Below are positions 1 to 7,644 of a stretch of 64,000 bases of DNA, in pieces (the stretch's first letter is position 1; each line of letters starts with the position of its first letter). The position numbers were made by a program, and so were the translations under genes. Source of the stretch: DATBGS01 sp036557885 (GTDB taxonomy: Bacteria; Chloroflexota; Ktedonobacteria; Ktedonobacterales; DATBGS01); contig DATBGS010000024.1 in the NCBI GenBank assembly GCA_036557885.1, positions 62,001 to 126,000 on the forward strand. The letters are read 5' to 3'. A model generated the notes under the pieces. The model saw only the letters and a program-made list of their open reading frames with translations, was not told where the DNA came from and searched no databases.

Positions 1-2
1 CC

Positions 3-1094
3 GACCCCGCGCAGTTGCAATACACCTCTGGCACGACTGGCTTCCCCAAGGGTGCGCTGTTGTCGCATTACAGCATCCTCAACAACGCCGCAGTGGTCGC
101 GCATCGTCTGGGCACCAGCCCCGGCCACCGCTTCTGCACCGGCATGCCCATGTTCCATACCGGCGGGTGCGTGCTGGGCGTGCTCTCCGCGCTGTATGCT
201 GGCGGGGCGTTGCTGCCGCTGCTGGCGTTCGATCCGGTGAAGGCGCTGGACACCATCGCCAACGAGCAGTGCATCCAGTTTGGCGGCGTGCCCACCATGC
301 TGATTGCTATGCTGCAACATCCCCACAGCAAAGAGGTGGACCTGAGCCACCTCCAGAAGGTCTTTAGCGGCGGCTCGCCCGTTCCGGTGGCGCTCATGGA
401 GCAGGTCAGCGCGGCCTGGGGCGCGAATGTGGGCATTGTCTTTGGGCAGACGGAAGCCAGCCCAACCATCACCCAGACCTTTAACGACGACTCGTTTGAA
501 CTCAAATCGGCCACTGTTGGCAAGCCGCTGCCCCACACCGATGTGAAGATCATCAACCCACAGGCAGGCGAGGCTGTGCCCTGCGGCGAGCGCGGCGAAC
601 TGTGCTGCCGGGGCTATCTGGTGATGCAGGGCTATTACAACATGCCGGAGAAAACGGCAGAAGCGATTGACCAAGAGGGCTGGCTGCATACCGGCGACCT
701 CGCTACCATGAGCAAAGACGGGTACGTCAATATCGTTGGGCGGCTCAAGGATATGGTCATTCGCGGCGGCGAAAACCTCTTCCCCACCGAGATCGAGGAG
801 TTTCTCATTCGCCACCCCAAGGTGGCCGACGTGCAGGTGCTGGGCGTACCCGACGCCTTCTTTGGCGAGGAACTGCTGGCCGTCGTTATGCCCAAAGCGG
901 GCGAAACCATCACCGAGGAAGAACTGCGCGAGTTCTGCAAGGGCAAGATCAGCTATCAGAAAATCCCGCGCTACTTCAAGTTCGTTACGTCCTACCCCAT
1001 GACGGCCAGCGGCAAGGTGCAAAAGTTTGTGCTGCGCGAGCAGGCCGTCAAGGAGCTTGGGCTGGAGGCAACAGCAAAGACCAAAACCGCGTAG
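3..1094 (+). CDS. Acyl-CoA ligase / AMP-dependent synthetase (5' end outside window)
   Basis: C-terminal part of an acyl- or aryl-CoA ligase of the ANL superfamily, which activates a carboxylic acid with ATP and transfers it to CoA. The reading frame is open from the first bases of the window, so the true start and the N-terminal third lie upstream. Seen directly: the AMP-binding loop YTSGTTGFPKGA at the very start, the GQTEASP segment, the hinge YVNIVGRLKDMVIRGGENLFPTEIE region (quoted only in part elsewhere), and the C-terminal catalytic lysine in TASGKVQK. These residues place it with medium/long-chain fatty acyl-CoA ligases; the exact acid cannot be told. It converges on the next gene across a 22-bp inverted repeat. 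Confidence 0.93.
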   Translation, partial: DPAQLQYTSGTTGFPKGALLSHYSILNNAAVVAHRLGTSPGHRFCTGMPMFHTGGCVLGVLSALYAGGALLPLLAFDPVKALDTIANEQCIQFGGVPTMLIAMLQHPHSKEVDLSHLQKVFSGGSPVPVALMEQVSAAWGANVGIVFGQTEASPTITQTFNDDSFELKSATVGKPLPHTDVKIINPQAGEAVPCGERGELCCRGYLVMQGYYNMPEKTAEAIDQEGWLHTGDLATMSKDGYVNIVGRLKDMVIRGGENLFPTEIEEFLIRHPKVADVQVLGVPDAFFGEELLAVVMPKAGETITEEELREFCKGKISYQKIPRYFKFVTSYPMTASGKVQKFVLREQAVKELGLEATAKTKTA

Positions 1095-1100
1095 CCAAGG

Positions 1101-1218
1101 ACTTTCTTCTTTCTTCGTAATTGCTTTCCGGTACGCAAGAAGGAGGAGAACGAACCCAGAGCAAACCACATGTAGCTGTCTACACGCATAGGCGCTAATT
1201 ACGAAGAAAGAAGAAAGT
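1101..1218. repeat. Small element bounded by a perfect 22-bp inverted repeat
   Basis: Arms 1101-1122 (ACTTTCTTCTTTCTTCGTAA plus TT) and 1197-1218 are exact reverse complements and enclose about 74 bases without a gene. The element fills the gap between two convergent genes. It may serve as a two-way terminator with a long loop or be a small non-autonomous (MITE-like) element. The 16-base string CTTTCTTCTTTCTTCG recurs at 42711-42726, next to the start of another gene. No target-site duplication is evident. Confidence 0.6.
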
Positions 1219-1234
1219 GGGCTGAGAGAGCACC

Positions 1235-1663
1235 CTACAAGGTTCCCCATGCCGAAATATGCTCTGGCGTAATCCGTACTACTGGCTGCTGCTCAATCGC
1301 CATTGCCCGATACTGTGGGTATTTGGCTCGCAGTAGGCCAATCGCCGCCGCGTGCTCCTCTGTTCCAGGCTGGACGAGCGCCGCCTGCCCACGTATCTGC
1401 ACATACGCCAGGCGGCTCCAATCTTCTGAGTAATCGTCAATCACCAGCCCCACACGCGGATTCGCCAGCAGGTTGCGAATCCGCTTCAGGCTTGTGGGCG
1501 GCACATGTTTCGGCTTCTCATCCAGGGCCGAATAGATCACCTGCCCATCAAACGCATAGCAAAAGGGCACGACAAACGCCTGGCCGTGTTCATCCACTGT
1601 TGCCAGCCGCGCCACGCGATGCGACTGAAGAAACGCTCGTTCTTGCTCAGTTAATTCGCGCAC
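1235..1663 (-). CDS. PPOX-class pyridoxamine 5'-phosphate oxidase-like flavin/F420 protein
   Basis: A 142-residue split-barrel protein of the pyridoxamine 5'-phosphate oxidase superfamily. The pattern RVARLATVDEHGQAFVVPF near the N-terminus and the TSLKRIRNLLANPRVGLVID segment match the subgroup usually named PPOX class F420-dependent oxidoreductase (TIGR03668-like). Members bind F420 or FMN and reduce small substrates; which cofactor this one uses cannot be told from sequence. The start is GTG at 1663, with GAGGAG about 9 bases upstream. That ribosome-binding site overlaps the stop codon of the PARG-like gene, so the two genes are probably co-transcribed and translationally coupled. Confidence 0.82.
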   Translation of the reverse strand: MRELTEQERAFLQSHRVARLATVDEHGQAFVVPFCYAFDGQVIYSALDEKPKHVPPTSLKRIRNLLANPRVGLVIDDYSEDWSRLAYVQIRGQAALVQPGTEEHAAAIGLLRAKYPQYRAMAIEQQPVVRITPEHISAWGTL

Positions 1664-1675
1664 GCGCCACGCTCC

Positions 1676-2524
1676 TCAAACAAGATCGGCAAACTGCCGG
1701 ACAAAGACCCCATACATCTTCTGCTGAGACGGCGAGTCATAGATCGAAAAGAGCACATGGCGGAAGTAGCCGCTGTACTGCCCCTCTGGGCGCAGATACT
1801 CATAGAAAATAGCGGCTACAGTGTTGGGATCGTTCCTGAACACGCCACAGCCCCAGGCGCCCAACACAAGGGCATTGCACTGTTGAGAAGCAGCCAGGGC
1901 CAGGATTTTGCTGGCGCGTTCGGTGAGCACCGGCACGATGGACTGGCGGCGACTGGCTGGCTCGTTTTGCCGCACAGCCCCGGCATTGGGCGCGGGGCTG
2001 GTGATGAAATCCACGACATAGGGCTGCGCCAACCAATGGCCCGCATCATCGCGGAACACCGGGCAGGCGGGGCTGTAAATCATTCGATCAGAATAGAGAC
2101 AGGTATCCTGGGCGCGATGGAAGGCATAAAAGTCCGGGCATTGGCGCAGACTGAAATAGAGCGCCGAACTGCGGGCCAGGCTCTCTTCCTGCGCCTGCGC
2201 TCCGCCCAAGAAGCCGCCGCCAGGGTTCTTAGCAGAAGCAAAGTTCAACACGCCAATGCGTTGATACTGCTGGCTGGCAACCAATCGGGCGCATCCCTGG
2301 AGCGTCGTCTCATTCGCAACCTCGAACGTCGTTGCGTGCTCGCTGCCCGGCTGTGCCAGCACTTGCTTGCGGAGACGTGACAGGTCATCAGGGTCATAGC
2401 ACTCGGTGCCATTGATGCACGTGGCAAGGAGCGCGGAGAGATTGACATTGCTGCCATCAGGGGCGGTGTATTGGCCTTGTTCCAGGGCAGCCACCATTCC
2501 CAGAGCGATAGCTTTCGCATCCAT
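1676..2524 (-). CDS. Bacterial poly(ADP-ribose) glycohydrolase-like protein (TIGR02452/DUF2263)
   Basis: A 282-residue macrodomain-fold protein of the TIGR02452/DUF2263 group, related to bacterial PARG enzymes that remove ADP-ribose polymers from proteins. The family signature GGG-x(6-8)-QEE is present as NPGGGFLGGAQAQEESLARS, with the second Glu expected to be the catalytic acid. An upstream LNFASAKNPGGG strand and a downstream VLGAWGCGVFRNDP loop, typical of macrodomains that hold the diphosphate, are also visible. AAGGAG precedes the ATG. The dispersed GC-rich repeat lies just upstream, between it and the RNA methyltransferase. The function is inferred from family membership; no ADP-ribosyltransferase gene is visible in this window. 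Confidence 0.85.
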   Translation of the reverse strand: MDAKAIALGMVAALEQGQYTAPDGSNVNLSALLATCINGTECYDPDDLSRLRKQVLAQPGSEHATTFEVANETTLQGCARLVASQQYQRIGVLNFASAKNPGGGFLGGAQAQEESLARSSALYFSLRQCPDFYAFHRAQDTCLYSDRMIYSPACPVFRDDAGHWLAQPYVVDFITSPAPNAGAVRQNEPASRRQSIVPVLTERASKILALAASQQCNALVLGAWGCGVFRNDPNTVAAIFYEYLRPEGQYSGYFRHVLFSIYDSPSQQKMYGVFVRQFADLV

Positions 2525-2548
2525 AGCTTGTTTTCTCCTTCAGTAAGA

Positions 2549-2637
2549 CCCCGGCACGGTGGCCGGGGCTACAAGCAATGCTTCTGCTCGTAGCCCCGGC
2601 CACCCCTCAAAGCAGGGGCACCGCTGTGCCGGGCTAT
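2549..2637. repeat. Dispersed GC-rich palindromic repeat (several half-copies)
   Basis: Contains CCGGCACGGTGGCCGGGGCT, then CGTAGCCCCGGCCACC and a further copy ending CTGTGCCGGGCTA. Copies in opposite orientation can fold into hairpins. The last copy overlaps the stop codon of the RNA methyltransferase gene at 2634-2636. Confidence 0.75.
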
Positions 2638-3623
2638 AATTGTTTCCGACGCTGGTGAAAGATTTCGTAGAGCATCACGCCTGTTGCCACCGCCACGTTG
2701 AGCGAATCTGGGCTGCCCACCATCGGAATCCGCACCAGATGGTCGCACAACGCCTGGAGGTCGGGCGGCAGCCCTTTACGCTCATCGCCCATCAGCAGCA
2801 CCAACGGCGCGCGATAGCGCACTGCGCGATACTCTGCCACGCCTGCTGGCGATGTGCCAACCAACTGCACGCGATAGCGCTGCTTCCAGCGCACAAACTC
2901 TGCAACGCTGGTACGCACAAAGCGCTGGGCAAACAGCGACCCCATTGTCGCCCGCACACACGACGGCTCGTAGGGGTCAACGTTTTCGCCGAGCAAGAGC
3001 AGCCCAGCGCCGCCCACTGCATCGGACGTGCGCAAGATAGTGCCCAGGTTGCCAGGCGAATGCACCGTCTCAAGAGCAATCCAGCATAATTCATCCTTTG
3101 GCCGCACCCCGGCCAGCGGCTCCCACTGCTGATGCACCACCGCGCCAATACCCTGCGAATCCGCGATTTGGTCAAGCAGCCGCATCACCTCCGGCGTCAC
3201 TTCCAGAATGGGCGTGCTGATGCGGCGCTGCTGGCGCACTACTTTTTGGGCCGTCGCGTGTGTCAGCAATTTTGGGCAGACGACCAGCGCCTCTACAGGC
3301 ACGCGATGCTTGATAGCCTGCACCACAGCGCGGATGCCTTCAACATACAACAAATGCGTTTGGTCGCGGACCTGGCGTGTGCGCAGGCGATGAATTGAGG
3401 AGATAGCGGGGTGAGCGGGCTGGGTGATCAGCGGCAGATCATTGGGGAAAGTGAGCGACGAGAGGGCGTGCCGTTCTGCTACGCTGCTGCCCGCCTGAGT
3501 TGGAGTTGATTCGAGAAGCGCGTGTTTGTCAAATGATTCCATCCTTTCTTTTCCAGAGCAGTTGAGCTTTGTTGCCCTGCTCCTGGCAACACTCCTGAGC
3601 ATCTCCAAGAGAAGATTGCCCAC
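2634..3623 (-). CDS. TrmH/SpoU family RNA 2'-O-ribose methyltransferase
   Basis: A SPOUT-class methyltransferase that uses S-adenosylmethionine to methylate ribose 2'-OH in rRNA or tRNA. The C-terminal half carries the three SpoU motifs: ETVHSPGNLGTILRTSDAVG (motif 1), LLMGDERKGLPPDL (motif 2) and VRIPMVGSPDSLNVAVATGV (motif 3, forming the knot). An N-terminal substrate-binding domain precedes them (LYVEGIRAVVQAI, about residues 90-170). The start is uncertain: the listed GTG lacks a clear ribosome-binding site, and ATG at 3542 or a site nearer the domain start is possible. The stop codon TAG lies inside the adjacent dispersed repeat. Confidence 0.88.
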   Translation of the reverse strand: MGNLLLEMLRSVARSRATKLNCSGKERMESFDKHALLESTPTQAGSSVAERHALSSLTFPNDLPLITQPAHPAISSIHRLRTRQVRDQTHLLYVEGIRAVVQAIKHRVPVEALVVCPKLLTHATAQKVVRQQRRISTPILEVTPEVMRLLDQIADSQGIGAVVHQQWEPLAGVRPKDELCWIALETVHSPGNLGTILRTSDAVGGAGLLLLGENVDPYEPSCVRATMGSLFAQRFVRTSVAEFVRWKQRYRVQLVGTSPAGVAEYRAVRYRAPLVLLMGDERKGLPPDLQALCDHLVRIPMVGSPDSLNVAVATGVMLYEIFHQRRKQL

Positions 3624-3770
3624 AAAAACAACAAGCTATTCCTGGCTTTAGTATAGCACGCTCAAGCAAGGCGTTTTTAGAACATTATTTCCACTTTAGC
3701 AATGGGTAAAAAGAATTTCTTAGTAGTGGGTTGAGGGCCAGCAAACCAGTCCCAGAGCGGCGCCAGGCTC

Positions 3771-3799
3771 TTGATGGAGTGCCCGTTATGTGGTAAAAT
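3771..3799 (+). promoter_or_regulatory. Sigma70-type promoter for the HhH/XPB/Bax1 cluster
   Basis: TTGATG at 3771-3776, 17-base spacer, TAAAAT at 3794-3799, about 80 bases before the start at 3882. The elements fit the consensus well; the assignment rests on sequence only. Confidence 0.5.
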
Positions 3800-3881
3800 A
3801 GTACATAGGTTCTAGTATTTGATCGCCTTTCCTCTCAACCACACAGGCGGGCAGCAGCCCGATGAAGTGGAGGTTTTTCCC

Positions 3882-4430
3882 ATGTTTCAATTTACGCAAT
3901 CGGTGATGTTTGTCCCTGAAGATGGCTCATCTCCGACCCCAATCACACCCGCAGCCATCGCTAATGCAGATATAGCCGCAGTGCTGTTTAATATCGCAAC
4001 CATTTTGGAGATGCAGCAGGGCAATCCCTATCGCATTACCGCCTACAAAAACGCCGCGCGGGTGCTGATGGTGCTTCAGATACCTGTTGCCGAAATCATT
4101 GCCAGGGGCCAGCCTTTGGAATGGCCGGGGCTGGGCAAGCGCTTGCAGCGCAAGATCACCGAACTGGTCACGACTGGGCGTATGACCTTTTATGATGATC
4201 TCTGCGAAGCCTCGCTGCCAGAGGACGTGCGCAGCCTGATGACTGTACCACGTGTTGGCCCCAAGACGGCGCTGCGCCTGGCAAACTCGCTGGACATCCA
4301 CAGCGTGGCCGCGCTCTACGAAGCTGCTCACGCGCACAAACTCAGCAAGCATCATGGCTTTGGGTCACGCAGCGAGCGCCGCCTGGAAGAAAACGCCCTC
4401 GCCGTTCTGACCCCAGGACACGCGGCGTAA
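3882..4430 (+). CDS. Helix-hairpin-helix protein related to the PolX/Pol beta N-terminal domain
   Basis: About 182 residues that resemble the 8-kDa N-terminal domain of X-family DNA polymerases plus a following helix-hairpin-helix, with no polymerase palm domain. Visible features are the IATILEMQQGNPYRITAYKNAARVL helix pair (first part typical of PolX), a first hairpin WPGLGKRLQRKI and a second hairpin VPRVGPKTALRLA. Such modules bind DNA ends or gaps without sequence specificity. ATG at 3882 was chosen because GTGGAGG lies 8 bases upstream; the same frame also extends to 3819. It sits directly before an XPB-like helicase and a DUF790 protein, which suggests a DNA-repair role. The function as a free-standing module is not known to me. 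Confidence 0.75.
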   Translation: MFQFTQSVMFVPEDGSSPTPITPAAIANADIAAVLFNIATILEMQQGNPYRITAYKNAARVLMVLQIPVAEIIARGQPLEWPGLGKRLQRKITELVTTGRMTFYDDLCEASLPEDVRSLMTVPRVGPKTALRLANSLDIHSVAALYEAAHAHKLSKHHGFGSRSERRLEENALAVLTPGHAA

Positions 4431-4437
4431 TCAGCGC

Positions 4438-4494
4438 CTGTAGCCCCGTCAGGGTCGGCGGGGTATTGCCCGGCACAGTGGCCGGGGCTACAGG
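4438..4494. repeat. Dispersed GC-rich palindromic repeat
   Basis: CTGTAGCCCCGTCAGGGTCG is followed by GCCCGGCACAGTGGCCGGGG and CTACAGG, an inverted pair. It starts a few bases behind the stop codon of the preceding gene. Confidence 0.75.
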
Positions 4495-4540
4495 CACCAG
4501 TGACTATCCCCAAAAATCATCTATAGACAGGAGTTAAAGC

Positions 4541-5971
4541 GTGCCTGCACACCCGCGATCAGCACCGCCAGCAACCGAGTCCGAAGAGCAGGAAGAGGTG
4601 CTTTCCGACGATCTTTTTGATGTGCTTGATGAAGCTGAGGATGAGGAAGAATCCGTCTCGCTTGTAGCCCCGGCGTCCCTGCCGGGCCAGCATTCCCCGG
4701 CAGGGACGCCGGAGCTACAGGCAGAATTGCTCCCCTCAGCCGAGGAGCGCGCCCCGTATCTGCTGGAAAACGCGCCGCATCTGGACCTGACGCCGCGCTC
4801 GTATCAGCACGAGGCGGTGGCCGCCTGGCTGCGCTCCGGTGGGCGCGGGATAGTCGTGCTGCCTACAGGCGCGGGTAAAACCATTGTCGCTTACGACACC
4901 ATCGCGCAGCTAGGCGTCAGCACGCTGGTAGTCGTGCCTACCATCGAACTCTTGCGCCAATGGCGGGCGGGTATCAGCAAGCACCTTCAGCTTCCAGAAA
5001 AGCAGGTGGGCGCGATTGGCGGCGGCGAGCGCGCCACCGGCCCTATCACCGTCATCACCTACGACTCTGCCGCCATGAAGCACCGCAACCTCAAGGGCTT
5101 TGGCTTGCTCGTCTTTGACGAGGTGCATCACCTCCCCGCCGAAAGCTATCGCGCGATTGTTCACAAGGCTGGGTCGCCCTGGCGTCTGGGGCTGAGCGCC
5201 ACGCTGGAACGTGCCGATGGCCGCCACCAGGAACTGGTTGATCTGATTGGCCCCGTCGTTTATCAGCGCCACCCGGAAGAACTCTCCGCCCAGAAGCATA
5301 TCGCCGCCTACAAAGAGCGCCGCATCTATGTGGACCTTTCGCCAGAGGAGGAACTGCGCTACGAGGGCTTGATGGCCGAATGGCGCTGGTACATCGCCAC
5401 GCGCGCCGCCCAGTTTGGGCATGGCCCTGGCATGTTTGCCGCGCTGATTCGACGCGCCGGATTCGACGCCGAGGCGCGCCGCGCCCTGCACGCGCACCAT
5501 GAAGCGCGTCTGGTCGCCATGAACGCCGAAGCCAAGCTCGCCAGCATCGAGAACTTGCTGCGCCTGCACGCGAAGGATAAGGTGATCGTATTTTCGGAAT
5601 ATGTGGGCATGGTGGACCGCATTAGCCGCCAGCTTTTCCTGCCTGCCATCACCTACCGCACACCGCCAGCCGAGCGCCGGGCTATTCTGGAAGGCTTTCG
5701 CTCTGGCGAAATTACCAAACTGGTGACAGGCCGCGTGCTCAATGAAGGCGTGGATGTCCCCGACGCCAACGTCGCTATTGTCGCCAGCGGTAGTTCTTCT
5801 ATGCGCGAATACGTGCAGCGGTTGGGGCGTGTCCTGCGCCCCAAGCCATCTGAAGCGCACCTCTATGAGTTGATTTCGCGGCGCACCACCGAGCGCAACT
5901 CTGCGCGTCGGCGCCGCCCGCCGCGCAAAACCACCGTAGAAACGGACGGATCGGGCGCAAGCCCATCCTAG
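4541..5971 (+). CDS. XPB-like superfamily 2 DNA helicase
   Basis: A 476-residue SF2 helicase of the XPB/Ssl2 type, a 3'-5' DNA translocase used in repair. Motifs seen: LPTGAGKT (Walker A, about residues 107-114), VFDEVHH (DEAH-box variant), GLSATLERADG (motif III with the XPB-type extension), KVIVFSEYVGMVDRI (motif IV), NEGVDVPDANVAI (motif V) and QRLGRVLRPK (motif VI). The first 80 residues are acidic and disordered and include a stretch translated from the dispersed repeat at 4661-4722. GTG start with AGGAG seven bases upstream. The gene directly downstream is a Bax1-like protein, the known partner of archaeal XPB, so the two probably act as a complex. Confidence 0.9.
   Translation: MPAHPRSAPPATESEEQEEVLSDDLFDVLDEAEDEEESVSLVAPASLPGQHSPAGTPELQAELLPSAEERAPYLLENAPHLDLTPRSYQHEAVAAWLRSGGRGIVVLPTGAGKTIVAYDTIAQLGVSTLVVVPTIELLRQWRAGISKHLQLPEKQVGAIGGGERATGPITVITYDSAAMKHRNLKGFGLLVFDEVHHLPAESYRAIVHKAGSPWRLGLSATLERADGRHQELVDLIGPVVYQRHPEELSAQKHIAAYKERRIYVDLSPEEELRYEGLMAEWRWYIATRAAQFGHGPGMFAALIRRAGFDAEARRALHAHHEARLVAMNAEAKLASIENLLRLHAKDKVIVFSEYVGMVDRISRQLFLPAITYRTPPAERRAILEGFRSGEITKLVTGRVLNEGVDVPDANVAIVASGSSSMREYVQRLGRVLRPKPSEAHLYELISRRTTERNSARRRRPPRKTTVETDGSGASPS
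4661..4722. repeat. Dispersed repeat inside the XPB helicase coding sequence
   Basis: CTTGTAGCCCCGGCGTCCCT and, inverted, CGGCAGGGACGCCGGAGCTA form a hairpin pair that is read in frame and encodes about 20 residues (VAPASLPGQ, then SPAGTPELQ) of the helicase's disordered N-terminal arm. It belongs to the same family as the intergenic copies. Confidence 0.8.
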
Positions 5972-5988
5972 CTAGAAACGGCATTATC

Positions 5989-7632
5989 ATGCTCAAGCTC
6001 ACCGATCTGCGCAAGACCACCCGCCGCGCCAGTTCTGGCGGGCGCACGCTTCACCCGCATTTTCTGCGTGACCGCAGCCTGGCCCCGCGCATTGAGAAAG
6101 CCATCGCCTATCTGGAGACGATGCTGGGCCGCACCCGCCAGGAGCTTGATCAGGAGGTGCTGGTGCAGCTTTTTGGCGATCACAAGCTGGCCCGCTGCCT
6201 TGTGGCCTGTCTTGCCGCATCCTACCGCCATCGCAGCCGCACCTTTTCCGAACTGCTGCCTGCTGCCCAGGTGAAGGCGCTGGAGCAGGCAGGAATCGCC
6301 AATCCCAGCGATTTGCGCCTCTACCTGTTTCGTCGGGCAAACGTCATGCTCCCCGGCTTTGTGGGCGGGATGGAGCGCGCGCCGTTTCTGGCTGGCGCCG
6401 GGGCAGAACTGGGGCTGGAAATTGCGCAGATTGAAGAGTTGCTGATACTGGATAGCCCGGAACACGCGATTATGGCCCGCACCGGCCCAATTCCCACCGC
6501 AGGCGACGTGATCGCTCGCTTTAATTACAACGTCATGGCCGCCATTCTCGCCAATGCGCCCAGCGTCCATCTCACGCTGACCAAAGTGCCCCGCGACGGC
6601 GTGACCATCCGCGAACTTTGCGCGCTGGCCGATGTGCGCGCAGAACTGGACGGGCGCGAACTCACCCTCTATGGACAGCAAGACGCTCTGGACACCTGGA
6701 CGCGACACGGCGCCAAGCTGGTGCGCCTGCTGGTGATGCTGCTTGCGTCCGGCCTGCCGGTGCGCTCTGGGGAAGCGGTGGTTGCCGCGCCAACTGGCGA
6801 TGTCTGGCATTTCCGGCTTACCGCTGAAAACCTGGCTTATCTGGGTTTGCCGGAATCAGAAGCCTGCGCCGTCTTCACGCTGGATACGCTTCTGGAATGC
6901 TGGCGTGCTCAAGACGCGCTCATGGCTGACTATGCTTCTACTCGCCGCTCCGGTTCAGGCGAAGGCTGGACGCTGCGCCGAGCCACCGAGCCGCTGGCGC
7001 TGGATGGCGCAATCATTCCCGCGTTATTTACTGCCTCGCGCGGCATCGAACGCGCCGCGCTGGTTTCCATGCCTCAGACTGATTCTGGCTTCTCTCGTCT
7101 GGCAGAGGTTGCTAGCCGTCTCCCGCTTATTGCCCTGGAGGTTGGCAGCCACCTGGCAGAGCAACTGCGTGCCCCTGCTCCAGTCGGCCTACTTGTCTTG
7201 ACCTACACTAAACGGGGCGATTTGGCCCGGCTTCCGGCGCTGCTCGGTCAGGCAGTGGGTGAGGCAGAAGAGCGGCATTCTGCCAGGCGGCTTGAAGCCA
7301 TGTTTGAGGAGGCGCACGAGTCTGGTGTGCTGACCGACGAGCAGATTGCTGAGCATCTGCCCTGCGACATAGAAGACGTGGCTGTCGTGCTTGCCCGCCC
7401 AGAGGCAAGCGTGCTTGCCAAAGATTACAACATGCACTACGTTGAGGGCTTTGGCCTGTGCAGCGCCCATGTTCTGATGCGCGCCCGTGCCGTTGTGCGC
7501 GATGTTATCCACCTGCGCAATCACGCCGATGGCGCGGTGCAAACTATGCGCGTGCTGGGGCGGCGGCTTCGCGAAGTCACCGGCGCAAGCGAGGGAATTG
7601 AGTGCCTGATTGCGTATTTTGGCGCGGCGTGA
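5989..7632 (+). CDS. DUF790 / Bax1-like XPB partner, nuclease site apparently degenerate
   Basis: A 547-residue protein that matches the DUF790 family, whose archaeal member Bax1 binds XPB and supplies a nuclease. The N-terminus (MLKLTDLRK...RTLHPHFL), a TRQELDQEVLVQLF region, the RFNYNVMAAIL segment and YVTL-like LDGRELTLYGQQDA loop are family-typical. The region corresponding to the nuclease core, about residues 325-375, reads GWTLRRATEPLALDGAIIPA. In family members I remember an acidic IPDF there and a following EIVGFWTPEYL block; here these read IPALF and AALVSMPQTDSGF, so the acidic catalytic pair seems lost. The gene starts 17 bases behind the helicase gene, in the same operon. DUF790 membership is fairly sure; inactivity is inferred. 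Confidence 0.75.
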   Translation: MLKLTDLRKTTRRASSGGRTLHPHFLRDRSLAPRIEKAIAYLETMLGRTRQELDQEVLVQLFGDHKLARCLVACLAASYRHRSRTFSELLPAAQVKALEQAGIANPSDLRLYLFRRANVMLPGFVGGMERAPFLAGAGAELGLEIAQIEELLILDSPEHAIMARTGPIPTAGDVIARFNYNVMAAILANAPSVHLTLTKVPRDGVTIRELCALADVRAELDGRELTLYGQQDALDTWTRHGAKLVRLLVMLLASGLPVRSGEAVVAAPTGDVWHFRLTAENLAYLGLPESEACAVFTLDTLLECWRAQDALMADYASTRRSGSGEGWTLRRATEPLALDGAIIPALFTASRGIERAALVSMPQTDSGFSRLAEVASRLPLIALEVGSHLAEQLRAPAPVGLLVLTYTKRGDLARLPALLGQAVGEAEERHSARRLEAMFEEAHESGVLTDEQIAEHLPCDIEDVAVVLARPEASVLAKDYNMHYVEGFGLCSAHVLMRARAVVRDVIHLRNHADGAVQTMRVLGRRLREVTGASEGIECLIAYFGAA

Positions 7633-7644
7633 TAGTCTGCACGC

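Noticed and set aside
4910..5860. Minus-strand frame of 316 codons
   Set aside because: Antisense to the XPB helicase motifs, no recognisable domain.
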